From assembly GCA_029834535.1 (NCBI GenBank), contig JAQMWT010000328.1, positions 1-64,000 of the forward strand: a stretch of 64,000 bases of DNA, read 5' to 3'. Below are positions 11,450 to 21,888 of this stretch, one piece after another. The notes beneath the pieces are model-generated. The model made no database searches. It worked only from the letters and a program-made list of their open reading frames with translations, and was not told the origin of the DNA. The translations under genes and the position numbers were made by a program. Numbering within the stretch: the first letter of the stretch is position 1; every line of letters starts with the position of its first letter. The DNA is from Chrysophaeum taylorii. Taxonomy: Eukaryota; Sar; Pelagophyceae; Pelagomonadales; Pelagomonadaceae.

Positions 11450-12025
11450 ATGTTCTACTTCAACTTGTGTCTTGCGCCTCTCGCACGGAACATCGCCGTC
11501 TCCTTCCGCGCGGCGGCGTCGTCCTGCGACGCCGGCGAGCCCGCGGCGGCGGCGGCGGCGCTCGAGGGCTTTGCGAACTCGGCGGTGGAGGTGTTTCGAG
11601 CTGGCTACGACCTCGACATCGTCCAGCTCGAGGCGGACATGGTCGACGACGCCCTCGCGCCCTCCCAGAAGCGCCAGAGGCGCCGCTGGCTGCGCGCGGT
11701 CAGGCACACGGTGCGCGCGGCGGCGGGACAACAGCAATCTTTAGAACAAGGACAAGGACAAGGACGAGGACGAGGCCCCCCCAAGCTGAAGGACCCGGAA
11801 GACGTCGAGATCGCCGCCCTTGTTGCCTTCGTCGTCGATGCGACGGCGGCGGCGACTAGCATTAATAGTAGTAATAGGAGACACGACACGCCTCGAGCTA
11901 AAAAGACGACGACGACGACGACGACGACGGATGGCGGCGTCCCTCTCTCCCGCATTATCCTCCTGGCGATGCACCGACTCTGGCAGATCGAGGCCGACGA
12001 CCTCTACCCCGGGGCAACCGGGTGA
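11450..12025 (+). CDS. Unknown 191-residue protein
   Basis: I do not recognise this protein. It begins MFYFNLCLAPLA, has Ala-rich helical segments (about residues 20-60 and 120-140), a basic patch SQKRQRRRWLRAVRHTVR, a Gln/Gly/Arg repeat and a threonine run encoded by an ACG microsatellite. The C terminus, LSRIILLAMHRLWQIEADD, looks structured. It is divergent from the FKBP gene with 6 bp between start codons, so at least one annotated start or the shared 5' leader needs care. It could be a real lineage-specific gene or a GC-rich chance frame; the ATG, GC-rich codon pattern and position favour a gene moderately. Confidence 0.5.
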   Translation: MFYFNLCLAPLARNIAVSFRAAASSCDAGEPAAAAAALEGFANSAVEVFRAGYDLDIVQLEADMVDDALAPSQKRQRRRWLRAVRHTVRAAAGQQQSLEQGQGQGRGRGPPKLKDPEDVEIAALVAFVVDATAAATSINSSNRRHDTPRAKKTTTTTTTTDGGVPLSRIILLAMHRLWQIEADDLYPGATG

Positions 12026-12062
12026 TGATGATGATGCCACGTGGTGAGAGGTCATCATCATG
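12022..12062. repeat. GAT/ATC inverted microsatellite
   Basis: tgatgatgatgatg at about 12023 is answered by tcatcatcatg at about 12052, giving a possible hairpin between the stop of the upstream ORF and the PPR gene start. It may affect the end of one transcript or the leader of the next (inference). Confidence 0.5.
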
Positions 12063-12091
12063 AGGATTCTGGATTATGCGATTATGACTCG

Positions 12092-13918
12092 ATGATGATG
12101 ATGTGGTGGTGGTGGTGGTGGTCAGCAGTTGTTCCCCTCGGAGAGATCGAGAGCGCATCGGTGCGGCCCGAGGTCGCGCGCGCGTGGAACGCGCTGGACC
12201 GGGGGTCTCTGACGTACCCCCTCGCCAAGGAGGCGCTCCGGGCGCTGCGGCCCAACGCCCGAGCGTGCGTGGATCTCATGCGGGCGATGAGCTACCAGCG
12301 GGATTTTCGCGTCGAGGAAAGCCTCGCGTCGATCGCCCTCGACGCGTGCGCGCGGCGCGGGGACATGGGCCTGGCGCGCAAAGCCCTCGACGCGTGCGAG
12401 TTCGAGCGCACGGCGCTGACGTACTGCATACTCGTCAAAGGATACGGGCGTCGCGGCGGATCTTCGCGCGCGACGCGGGAGCGGTGCGTGCGCGAGATCG
12501 AAGAGATCCTCGAGGAGATGCGGGTGCACCGGGTGGCCCCGGACCGGATCTTCGTGAACGCGCTTCTGGACGCGTACGTTCGGTGCGGGCGAGAAGACCT
12601 CGCGCGATTGGCACTCGACGAATTGCTGGAGGAGAAGTACAACAGGCCCAAGCCCGACGTGAAGTCGTTCAACGCCGTGTTGAAAGGAATCGCGCGCCGC
12701 GGGGACGCGCGGCGCGCGCTGGAGTTGGTGCGCGAGATGGAATCGATGGGCATAAAACGATCGGCAGTGACGGACGCGACTCTCGCGCACGCGCTGGCCG
12801 TCGCGGGGAGGCCACGCCTCGCCGACGCCGTTTTTCTGGGGACCGACTGGGGGAAGGACGCGGAATCTCTGAATGCCCGCACCGCCGCGTGCACGGCGGT
12901 GTTGAAGGCGTACCGCGGCGATCCGGCTCGCGCGTTCGGCTTCGTGGCTCGGATGAAGAAGCTCGGCGTCAAGCGCAACCATTTCACGTACTCCGAACTC
13001 GTCGTCGCAGTCGCAGAGGACCCGCGGCTCGTCTGCCTCGCGTGGACTCTCATGCGCAGGGACGGCGTCGAGCCCTCGACCATCACCTACAACGCGGCGA
13101 TTCAAGCGCTGCTCGCGGGCGGCGACGACAAAGCCGGTTTGAAGCTCGCGAAGGAAGCCCGCGACAACAAAAAAATGTCGACCCACACCCTCAACATCGT
13201 CCTCGAGGCGCTCCTGTTCGACTATCCCCACGAGAAGCTCGCGCTGGCCATGTTTGCGAGAAGCCAAAGAACGAACGACGATCCTCGCGCGTCGGCCGAG
13301 ACGTACTCGATAGTGTTGAAGTTTTACGGTCGTCGAGCCAATATTTCGAAAGTAAAAGAAACGTGGCGAGCTCTCGAACATAGTAAGTTTTCCTCCCCCG
13401 ATTTGATCGCAACAAACACCTACATCGACGCGCTCTGTCGGTGCAACGATTTCCGCGAAGCGCTGCGTATTCTCGACGAAGCGCGACGCCCGGACGTCGT
13501 TTCTTTCTCCACTCTAGTCCACGCGCTCTCGCGATCCTCGAACGAATTCGCTGCCGACCGCGCCCTCGCCCTCTACGCGGACGCGAGGCGCAGAGGTATC
13601 AAGCCGGACGCGGGCCTCGTCAGGAGCGCCCTCGTCGCGTGCGCCTCGCTTCGACGCAGAAAGATCCAAGCGATCCCAGCCGCTGCAGACCCCGCGGTCG
13701 CCGCTGCCAAGAAAGTCCTCGCCGACCTCCCGTGCCTGACCCCCGACCACCAAGCTGAAATCAAGGCCTTCGCCAAGGCGACCATCCTCGCGCCCGCCGC
13801 CGAAACCTGGAAGAACAACCCTAATTCCGCCGCCGCGCACCACCAGCAGCAGAACACCAGCTTCTTCGTCGCCAACAAAAAATGGAACGCCTTCGACTCG
13901 GGCTTCCGACTGCTCTAG
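12092..13918 (+). CDS. Pentatricopeptide repeat (PPR) protein
   Basis: A 608-residue helical-repeat protein, expected to bind organelle RNA and act in processing, editing or translation. Many ~35-residue PPR units are visible: TYCILVKGYGRRG, FVNALLDAYVRCGREDLA, SFNAVLKGIARRGDARRA, TYNAAIQALLAGGDDKAG, TYSIVLKFYGRRANISK and SFSTLVHALSRSSNEFAADR. No E/DYW editing domain is present. The ATG used starts MMMMWWWWWW, a tract encoded by (ATG)4(TGG)6. Upstream the frame is open without ATG to 12041. A clear transit peptide is not recognisable, so the target organelle is unknown. The C terminus is Gln/Asn-rich. The gene is single-exon and follows the unknown ORF by 66 bp on the same strand. Confidence 0.88.
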   Translation: MMMMWWWWWWSAVVPLGEIESASVRPEVARAWNALDRGSLTYPLAKEALRALRPNARACVDLMRAMSYQRDFRVEESLASIALDACARRGDMGLARKALDACEFERTALTYCILVKGYGRRGGSSRATRERCVREIEEILEEMRVHRVAPDRIFVNALLDAYVRCGREDLARLALDELLEEKYNRPKPDVKSFNAVLKGIARRGDARRALELVREMESMGIKRSAVTDATLAHALAVAGRPRLADAVFLGTDWGKDAESLNARTAACTAVLKAYRGDPARAFGFVARMKKLGVKRNHFTYSELVVAVAEDPRLVCLAWTLMRRDGVEPSTITYNAAIQALLAGGDDKAGLKLAKEARDNKKMSTHTLNIVLEALLFDYPHEKLALAMFARSQRTNDDPRASAETYSIVLKFYGRRANISKVKETWRALEHSKFSSPDLIATNTYIDALCRCNDFREALRILDEARRPDVVSFSTLVHALSRSSNEFAADRALALYADARRRGIKPDAGLVRSALVACASLRRRKIQAIPAAADPAVAAAKKVLADLPCLTPDHQAEIKAFAKATILAPAAETWKNNPNSAAAHHQQQNTSFFVANKKWNAFDSGFRLL

Positions 13919-14137
13919 TTATAATATAATTCTTCGCGGTGCCTCCTCATAAATTGTAGTACGTGTGGCGAGAGGCTCCCAAAGCACTAGAAGCAGCGGC
14001 GGCGGCGGCGGCAGTGAAGGAAGCGATAGGTCCGTCAGGCAAATTTCGAGGAGGAAGAGCCTAGGCGCGGCGCCGATAATATTTAAAGTAGGTGGTCTTT
14101 CTTTCTTTTCTTTCTTCAGACGGCGGTGGCGAGGTGA

Positions 14138-15187
14138 TTAAAAGGAGATGCCGCAGACGTGCTTCGAGAGGGTGTCGTCCTCTTCGTCGTCGTGGTCGAG
14201 CGTGTCTTGCGCCGCGACGTCGTCTTTCGAATACCCAGCTTCGACCTTGGCGATCGCGAGGCGCTCGTTGAGAGCCGCTTCCGAGGAGTCGGCCGAAAAG
14301 GTCGAAACGGCGGCCTCGTACGTCGGCAAAGCCTCGGCAAAGGTTCCGGCTATCGTTTTGTCGAGGTCGACCAGAGCTAATATCAAACCCTTGACGTCAG
14401 CCTCGCAGCCCTCGACAAGGGTCTTGAAGCTGAGCTTTCCGTAGACGTGGGTCCGTTCGTTCCAGACGCGCGCGACCTCGAGCTTATCCTCGTTCCGCTT
14501 GAGCTTCTCCTTGAGCCTGTCGAGCTTCGCGGCAGCGACGTCGTTCGAATCTTCGAAGAAGTAATGCGTCTTCTCGGGCGGCGGCAGGTTCTTCGCTTCG
14601 GCTTCTTCGCGCGCGCGCTTGTCGCGGACCGCCCTTTTCGCGAGGTCGTTCTCGGCGTTCAGGACCTGCTGCGTCAACGTCGCGACCTTCGCTTCGTAAT
14701 GCTCGAAGTCGCGTCGCGCTTTCATGGTCGCCTTGTTCGTCGCCTCGCGCGTCAGCTTGAGCTCCTTCTCGTACTTCTCGATCGCGCTCTTCAGCTTGCC
14801 CGCGAGGGCCATCGCATCGCTCGACGTCGTCGATTCTACCTTGCTACGCGCCTCCGCCCACTCCTCGAGCTTCGACCCTATCCCCGGACCAAAGCACTGG
14901 GACGCCAGCACGCGCACGCTCGACGACGCGTCCACGGCCGCGCGAAGCCGCTCGGTATAAAGGCTCAACGCAAGCTTGAACGTCTTTATCCCCTTCTCGA
15001 ACTCCTCCAATTCCGTCAGCACGCTCTTGTACTCGGGGTCCTTCGTGATGTGGGACATCCCCAGCGCCTCGGACACCTTCTCGCCGACCGACGTCCGCCG
15101 GTTTAACGCCGCGTCTTTGATCTTCGGCACGTTCGGCGCGAGGTCGATTTCCTCCTCGTTCTTCTTCTCCTCCATTGATCCCTCCAT
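14138..15187 (-). CDS. BAR-domain-like membrane-curvature protein
   Basis: A 349-residue, highly helical, charged protein whose pattern fits an amphiphysin/RVS-type BAR domain (about residues 45-290). Examples are ELEEFEKGIKTFKLALSLY near the start, ALAGKLKSAIEKYEKEL in the middle and ARRDFEHYEAKVATLTQQ followed by KLEVARVWNERTHVYGKLS. BAR dimers bind and bend membranes in endocytosis or vesicle budding. The N terminus, MEGSMEEKKNEEE, is acidic and cytosolic; the C-terminal tail is acidic and ends SKHVCGISF. No SH3 domain follows. ATG 15187 is the first Met; a second lies 12 bp downstream. Assignment is by helical pattern and a few motif positions; another coiled-coil family remains possible. 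Confidence 0.7.
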   Translation of the reverse strand: MEGSMEEKKNEEEIDLAPNVPKIKDAALNRRTSVGEKVSEALGMSHITKDPEYKSVLTELEEFEKGIKTFKLALSLYTERLRAAVDASSSVRVLASQCFGPGIGSKLEEWAEARSKVESTTSSDAMALAGKLKSAIEKYEKELKLTREATNKATMKARRDFEHYEAKVATLTQQVLNAENDLAKRAVRDKRAREEAEAKNLPPPEKTHYFFEDSNDVAAAKLDRLKEKLKRNEDKLEVARVWNERTHVYGKLSFKTLVEGCEADVKGLILALVDLDKTIAGTFAEALPTYEAAVSTFSADSSEAALNERLAIAKVEAGYSKDDVAAQDTLDHDDEEDDTLSKHVCGISF

Positions 15188-15984
15188 TATTCGCCCAATC
15201 TCTTTCTTATTTATTAACGATAATCAATACTAATAACACCACCGGAGTCTTCCTTCTTCTTCAACTTTGACATCCCTTGTCTAAATAATAATAATAAGTG
15301 AGGGTTTTGCAATCCATTTTGGTGCTGCTGCTGCTGGTCGGAGTTTAAATTAATTAAACCCTTTCGTACCTCCCCGAAAACAATAATAACAGGGAAAAGT
15401 CAAGTTTCCAACCACCATATATGTTTGGTCACCGTAAACCCTCAACAAGTTTGGTCACTTATGTTTAGTCAATCCGTATCTTGGCTGACTAAACTTGTAC
15501 TCTTAGAGAGCAAACATACTGTTCGCTGACAAAACAAGGCCCGCCGTGATCAAGCTTTCAGCGGTTCTGCACGTCGCACTGAGACTCCGGAGCGTCCTTC
15601 GACTTCGAAACACGGTATCGATGCGGGTTTAGTCGCTCAGGTCGAGCGGGAGCGTGGTGGTAACACGCCGACGTCGGTTGACCACGACGCCGAGAAAGAA
15701 AACAAGAAGTCGCGTGCCCAGACGAAGGTAAACGACTACGAGAGATCGCCGAGTACGCTGCCGAAGCTCAGAGCGCGCAAATGCGAGGCTCCACTTTACT
15801 CGATCTAACCAAGATGACAAGCTCAGCATGTGTGTTCTCGAGGCCGACTTGCAGCAGCATCTGATGTTCGACACGGGCGGCAAGTTGACGGCGCGTACAA
15901 CATCATGGTCTACAGCGCGACAGCGCTGTCGTTCAAGTGCTATATGTAAGATGCAGCTTTTATGTGCGTGCTGGTCGTTGTGAT
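15188..15984. other. No gene seen; AT-rich spacer then possible repeat sequence
   Basis: The first 300 bases are AT-rich with TAA triplets (about 15285). Copies of a gtttggtca motif lie at 15424-15500. From about 15540 the sequence becomes GC-rich without a supportable gene; it may be the 5' part of the (TTAG)-tailed repeat that follows. A perfect palindrome, gacagcgctgtc, sits near 15919. Confidence 0.4.
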
Positions 15985-16009
15985 GTGCAAGTAGACAATA
16001 CCGTCACAT

Positions 16010-16430
16010 GTGCTAAAAGGCACACCTGCTCCGAACCTTCTTGCCGACAAAGATCCAGCTATCGCGCGAAGCACACTTCTGCGAGGCCGTGTCGGTCCTC
16101 ATCAAGGGCTTTATGGAGGGCAAGTCACGCGGCTCGCTGGCCGGTTAGCACCCGGAAAGTCCGCGCTGGGATGGGGTTCGAGTTCGCTCGGTTGGGCAGA
16201 GCCCGACGGACAGGTCGATTGTTCGTGGACCAACACGTCCGCGGCCTGCGACGCTTTTGCACGACCTCGCACAAGACCGCGCGCAGTGGCGGTCCACCAT
16301 CAACAAGTCCGTCCTCGTCCCTCGCCTCTGCCCCAACTGCGTGATTTCCTCTGTGATTCCGCACTGGCTCCTGCCGGTCCGGCCTGGCTCCCATGCTCGG
16401 GAGAGGTCTGAAGTTAGTTAGTTAGTTATT
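16010..16430 (+). mobile_element. Copy 1 of a (TTAG)n-tailed dispersed repeat
   Basis: From about 16140 this is highly similar, in the opposite orientation, to 60008-60275. Its last ~70 bases match 54145-54210 and end in tctgaag followed by about four TTAG units. A shared coding-like frame ends with residues such as SWTNTSAACDAFARPRTR and LAPAGPAWLPCSGE. A microsatellite tail at a constant 3' junction is typical of non-LTR retrotransposons or their short derivatives; no reverse transcriptase was recognised, so the class is inferred. Confidence 0.6.
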
Positions 16431-16439
16431 CAGTCTGTC

Positions 16440-17590
16440 AGGCGGCTCTTCTCGGCATATGCGCTTGATAGACATCTGCAACAATGTCATCCGCTAAAGG
16501 CACGAGATGACGAACCGGGATCGTTCGCTGTAGTCTGTCATAAACATCGAACTAATAAGGCGCATCCGAATAATCTTGGGCGACGAAACAGCGTGGTATC
16601 AGCGATGTCTTACGCAGGCCTTGTTTGTGGATGTTGTTCTGTGAGTATTCGCATGTTGATGCGTGTGTATGGGCAATCTTGGTGGCATTCAATTTGGTGT
16701 GATCAAATTTCCAACAATCACATCAAACTTGTCATATTTTAGACTCGTACCGATGACTGGGTTAGAATTACAGGGGTGGTGTCGGCGATCTTCCGGAACG
16801 AGGCTGTCGACGTCTTGACATCCCTTCGCGCCCCAGCTTGTATTTGCCGACTTTCTCGTACAGTGCTCGACGGTGCAGCAGCAGCTCCCGGGGAGATCTT
16901 GCGGCAGGGCGGGGTTGTCGAGATGCGCGAGGAGGAGGAGGATAAGGAGGTGTTCTCTTACGGTCGTGCGAGTTGTTTATGCTGGCGTAACGGCACGTGC
17001 TCGCGTTGCCGTCCCATGATCAAGCTGGACAGCTAACTCCGGATCGGTTACGCGACGGTGAGGAACTCCTGAAAGTGGTCCTGTACGGTCCCGCACAAGT
17101 GTGGGACTACAATCTTTGGGTGCTCGAGGGGCGTTGCTCGCGCAGTTTCTCGAGGTCGTCGAGTTTCGCGTTCTCAACCCCGAGTCGATTATCAAAGACG
17201 CGCTCCCTCTCGAGTTTTGGGATGCAGAATGGGGTGATCCGTCTCACGCAGACCGTGTAAGTCTGGTGTCCTATGTCCGCTTGTTGTTGAAGAATGACGC
17301 ACGACAACGGCAACACCACCGTGGTGAGTCGCGGTTTGGGTGGCTTCTACGAACGATGGAAGGTACGATAATGGGCCCAGCTTAAGTACGCCAAGCCGTG
17401 GGAATCTGCTCTCGGGGCCGCGTGTCGCTGCCCGCTCTCCTTGCGTATCGCCGTGTTGTCTTAGGACGGACCTCCTTCTAAGGCGGTCATGGGGGGGTGT
17501 CCATGCCGCGCGTGTAACGCCACGGTAGATTCTGCGTAGCTGCAGCACCTAGCTCTCGTTTTTAAAGCATTTTCGCACCAAAAGCGCTCA
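16440..17590. other. No supportable gene
   Basis: Several short frames exist (for example 17101-17385 plus: LLAQFLEVVEFRVLNPES) but none has a recognisable domain, a good start context or a neighbour that supports it. Probably decayed mobile DNA. Confidence 0.4.
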
Positions 17591-17594
17591 CGCG

Positions 17595-17875
17595 CCCCCT
17601 TAAAAAGCCTCCTTAAGTTTGATTTTAAAAGCCGAAGTTTGGTCAATACTGTGGAAGTTTGAAGAGTAGTGATCAAACTTGTTGACCAAACTTACAAGGA
17701 AATTAATCAAACTTTTAGGGTTGATTGATCAAACTTAATGCAACTTCGGAGTGACCAAACTTAACTGACCTAACTTCTATGGAAAGTGACCACACATGTG
17801 AGTTTTTCCTGAATCATACATCAAAATCGAGCAAACATGAAAGAAATTCACCAAACTTTTTGACCAAGCTTGACG
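17595..17875. repeat. Array of degenerate TGACCAAACTT / AAGTTTGGTCA motifs
   Basis: About ten imperfect copies of an 11-base motif in both orientations with irregular spacing (for example at 17636, 17671, 17684, 17706, 17731, 17752 and 17845). Further copies lie at 15424-15500 and around 16710. Spacing and orientation vary, so it is not a CRISPR array or simple tandem repeat. It could be subterminal repeats of a DNA transposon or clustered protein-binding sites. Confidence 0.55.
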
Positions 17876-17881
17876 GATCCC

Positions 17882-17945
17882 TAATAATAATAATAATAAT
17901 AATAGACATAGCGGTTCTGCAAGAGGTGGAGAGAGAGAGAGAGAC
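17882..17945 (+). repeat. (TAA)n and (GA)n microsatellites
   Basis: taataataataataataat at about 17884 and gagagagagaga at about 17930. Simple-sequence DNA only. Confidence 0.85.
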
Positions 17946-20900
17946 CATGTGGGAGAGTGTGCCAACCAAAGCTGTGCGAGACACATAAGAAAGAAAGAAC
18001 CATAATATCTATCGCTCGCGAGGAGAAATGCGTTCAAGCCTAATGGGATCAGCCAGTTTAGCAATATCATTGGGACAGACTAAACGAGAGACCAGAGACG
18101 ACGAGAAGAGAGAAAATGTCACGCAGCCGAGATAAGAAACGACAGGCGGAAGGAACATCGTCGAACCGGAACATGCCAGTTTTACTTGGATCTAATAATA
18201 AGCGGCGGTACTATTATATAACAGCACGACACCGCGCCTCGCCGCAGTGTTTTCGTGGGGTGTGAAGGCCGACGGCAAGGCTATGAGGAGACGTTCTTGT
18301 CCTGAGAGGCAGCAAGCACAGGAGCAGCAAGAGCACAACGGGGGAAAAGAAAAATGAGAAAAGGAATGCGCGATAGATACACACCAAGGAGGAATTGGCT
18401 CGATGCGCGCGGCGCGGTGTGGTTGCATTTCAACAGGGTCGTCGAAACGATCGCAACGCAAGATGACTGGCGCGCGTCAGGGGAGAAAGAAAGAAAGAAC
18501 GGTGTTTTTGCACATGATCGCTAGAGAACCTACGAGCAGGTGAAGTGAAGCAGGTCTACGTACAAAACTTTGCATCGACCTCTCGTGTCGCGCTGCCTTT
18601 CTTGACGACAAACTCAGTCCCATGTCGCGATTCACGCCCTCCCGCGATGGTTCCTTAGTTCAACTGTCGTGAAGGTAGTCGATCAAAACACTGTGGATGC
18701 CAACGTTCCTAAGTTTGCAACGGCGATCTGCTCTCGCGTGACGTTCTTAGGAGCAGCAGCTCTCCATTTAAAAGACAAAAACCGGCAAAGAACAAACGAT
18801 CGTAGTTTAATCCTCCGTCGTGTGCGCGTGACACGCAGAGTTTTACCGAGCGGCGCCAGAATTATCAAGCCAGACGGTGTGGCTGACACGATAGACTACT
18901 AAGTAGCTTTACGAAGCGAGGCAATGTGGGCATATCATCCCCATCTCTCTTCCTTGCCAGCCAATGAAGCGCGAAATACCGAACGTACCGCAATGGTTTA
19001 GGCGCTCGTTGTTGCGCAGTCCGTGCCGTGGTGGAGATGCTCTTCTCCAATGTCTTCCGCATCATCCTGCGTCTATCCTTCGCGAGGCAGCACTGCCCCG
19101 GGCACTGCCCCGGGCAGCAAGCTTGGGGACGACATGCTCTGCACGAAGGGCGTTTGCGTACCCCATAAGTGCGCAAACGTCGACAGGCTTGAGAGACTCC
19201 CGCACGATTTGATCGAGTCACACTTCCAAAGACACGCACACTTTTCCGTGCAGATGTTGGGGTCGAGCACGTAATAAGAGGGTTCTTGAGCTGCTTCTAG
19301 TACAGCCTGTGATCCGATTCATCCTTAGGATCTCGCGAGACTACGGCCACGCATCCTTGACGCTGTATCCGACGGGCTGTGTTGCGAAGCCCGTCGCGCA
19401 ACTTGATGGAATCGTGCTCGCCAGCGCCCGACGGAAAGCGCCGGACATAGATTCAAACAAAGGTCCTCCTGATCTCGAACGTTGACTTGGATATTGGCCT
19501 TCCGCATCCCTTGGCGCACAATGAGATATTGCCCTCGTGTCCTCGCTAAGACGGCCTCCGTCAGGAAAAGGGAAAACAAGTGGTGACAACCGCTTCGGTG
19601 CAAAACCACCATTCCTTAGAATCGATGTCACGCTCTAGCTGATAGGGTGCAACGTTCATCTCGTGCAAATAAGTAGGGTGAGCCGCCGAAAGATTTATTC
19701 GATGCATTCTCAGCGCACTCGGATCTTCTTCATAACTGTCGTCGTCTCAACGACGCGGCCCGCTGTACATTGATCTACTCATCAAACTTGGTGCCCACGA
19801 CAGTTGACGTCAGAAAATCGAGTTTTGAGGCGCATCGATGCCTTGGTTGAGCCTTTATAACGTAATTTTAGAATTTTTTGGCTGCTGGTAGGACCCGGCT
19901 TCGGCGTGTGCAATGTTGGCGATGCACAATGACCTCGCGTCTCCGGTGTCGTACGACCGCACACCCGTTCTGACTCCGACGAACAAAATTCAACCAGCGG
20001 ACACGATTTCTCTTTCCGTCGGCATGCGCACGAAAATGTTAGTTTTTTGTTTTTTTTTCTTCGTGAGTGCGGCGAGAAATTATGGTTCCCGCGGCATATG
20101 TATGCATCGAAGAGTCCGCAGCGATCTCGCCGACCTCTGGAGGCGTTTTTCCATCTTGAGTACTTGGTGACGAGAGCGTTTATCGCCCCGAGGTGCTACT
20201 AGCTTTGAATTTGGCGACGAAGTCATTCGCGCGCGCGCAACCAGGTGCGTCGCGTTGCACCATGATCGAAGCCGAACCACTCCGCCGACGGCATCAGCAG
20301 CATCACTGGATCGCAGGCACAGACAACGCCGTAAGTGTCATAAGCATCGAGCTCTGCCGACAACACTCGGCCACCCACCTCGCAGCGTGCACCAGAGGTC
20401 ACAACATCAAAGTTCACCCACCTAGGGATTAAATTTGTGGGCGTCTTAATTGCCTCGTCGAGCTGCATTCTTGCGCACGTGGTGGATTCCAGCGCCAGCT
20501 TTGTCGCGTTCGTATTCAGGATTCTACCATTGGTCACAGTCGCTGACGGCGATTGCCGATAGCGGCGCTTCACTCTTGATCAGCACACTTCGGCCGACTT
20601 CTTCGGCACGTTCGAGTGCTTTGCCGCTTTACTCGTCGTCGACTTCAGCCACGAGCGTCCGTGGCTTGGTCCCGTCGTAAAGGCTGCCTCCAAGGACAGA
20701 CACCCAGCTGGAATGGTGTGCCCTCGCACACGGGAGTCATCTCTATTCTCAAGTTTCGCACTTGGCTTGCAGCGCCAAACCCTTCCTTGCGCGGCCGAAA
20801 CAATTACCGAAAGCAACGCCGCACACAAGTTACGATCGTCACGTCGGCATCGTCAATCATCTTCGAAACATTGAATTCTTAAACAAGAAAGCATGGAAAT

Positions 20901-21888
20901 ACCCGTTTCGTATACTCTCTTTTTGTAAGCCAGAGTTAATACTCAATGGCCCATACGAGCGCCGTCGAGACATCGCGCAAACAGCGTCACCGAGATGTCA
21001 GCCACGCAGGCAACACCGAAGATAGTAGGCCATCCTTCGCACAATAACCCCAACATACTGTTGTTGTGCTCCTCGTGAGGAACAAGTTCTCTGCCACTCT
21101 TAACCTCCCCGGAGGCGAGGCAGTTTCGACACGCGAAATGACTCGCAGAACCACCGCGTTGACACTTTCTCAAAATGACTTTTGCCCCTTTCAAGGCTAG
21201 GGTCAAGACTATGTCAAAAAAAAAATAGCACTCCCTTTTGATTCTTTTCAAACTCGGGTTGTTGGGGTTGCCCGAAACATCATCAATTGAGTCTTGAGTC
21301 TCGGTGCGACAGCACTCCGAATGCAATTAAAATGTCTCCGCGACCCTCTGGCTCCTTTGTCTTCCCTTCCACGATTTCTCATTATGGCTGGCAGATGGTT
21401 GGCTCTTTGAGCTTACCACGCGTGTCCGACGGGACCTAGAGAAGCGCAAACGGTCGCGATGACGCTGTCGATATCGTGAGCGTGGCCGGCCTACAGGGCC
21501 TAAGTGATGCCGACGTACTTTCGAGAAAGAACCTAGTTTGGGTTCAGGACCGAAAGTGAACATTGTATCCCCGGCGAGCTTTTTGACGTCGTAGAAGCGC
21601 TTGCTGCCTAGCAGGGCAAGGAGGTGGCGCCGGACAAGGATGCCCCCTTGTCTTGCCGTAGAGCTGCTAGCGGAGTCACGGCGGGAGCGATGGCTTTGCC
21701 GAAGACTTAAAAAATCTCATCGCGGGCGATGATGGAGCCTGTCATCGTGCCAGACAGTCCTAGCCAATTGACAACGAAGACGATGGAGTCGGCGCACCAC
21801 TTTATCCCTCGCAACCGCCAAATGATGAAGCGCCAGCTCGAAACGCACCTCCGTTGCCGCCCTCGATGCGACAGCCTGCAGGAGCAGC
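17946..21888. other. Gene-poor stretch, possibly decayed coding on the minus strand
   Basis: No intact gene. Minus-strand fragments such as TRGQYLIVRQGMRKANIQVN (19325-19612) loosely recall ankyrin repeats, but stops and frame changes are frequent and I would not assign a family. The rest is without recognisable signal; a short A run lies at about 21217. Confidence 0.3.

Noticed and set aside
11444-11737. 98-codon N-terminal extension of the FKBP frame
   Set aside because: Arg-rich low-complexity sequence without a suitable Met, overlapping the divergent ORF; the twin-arginine leader begins at the later Met.
12122-13381. Long minus-strand frame opposite the PPR gene
   Set aside because: Shadow of GC-rich coding; no family motif, while the plus strand has clear PPR units.
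17595-17875. CRISPR-like array
   Set aside because: Motif is short, in both orientations and irregularly spaced; the genome is eukaryotic.
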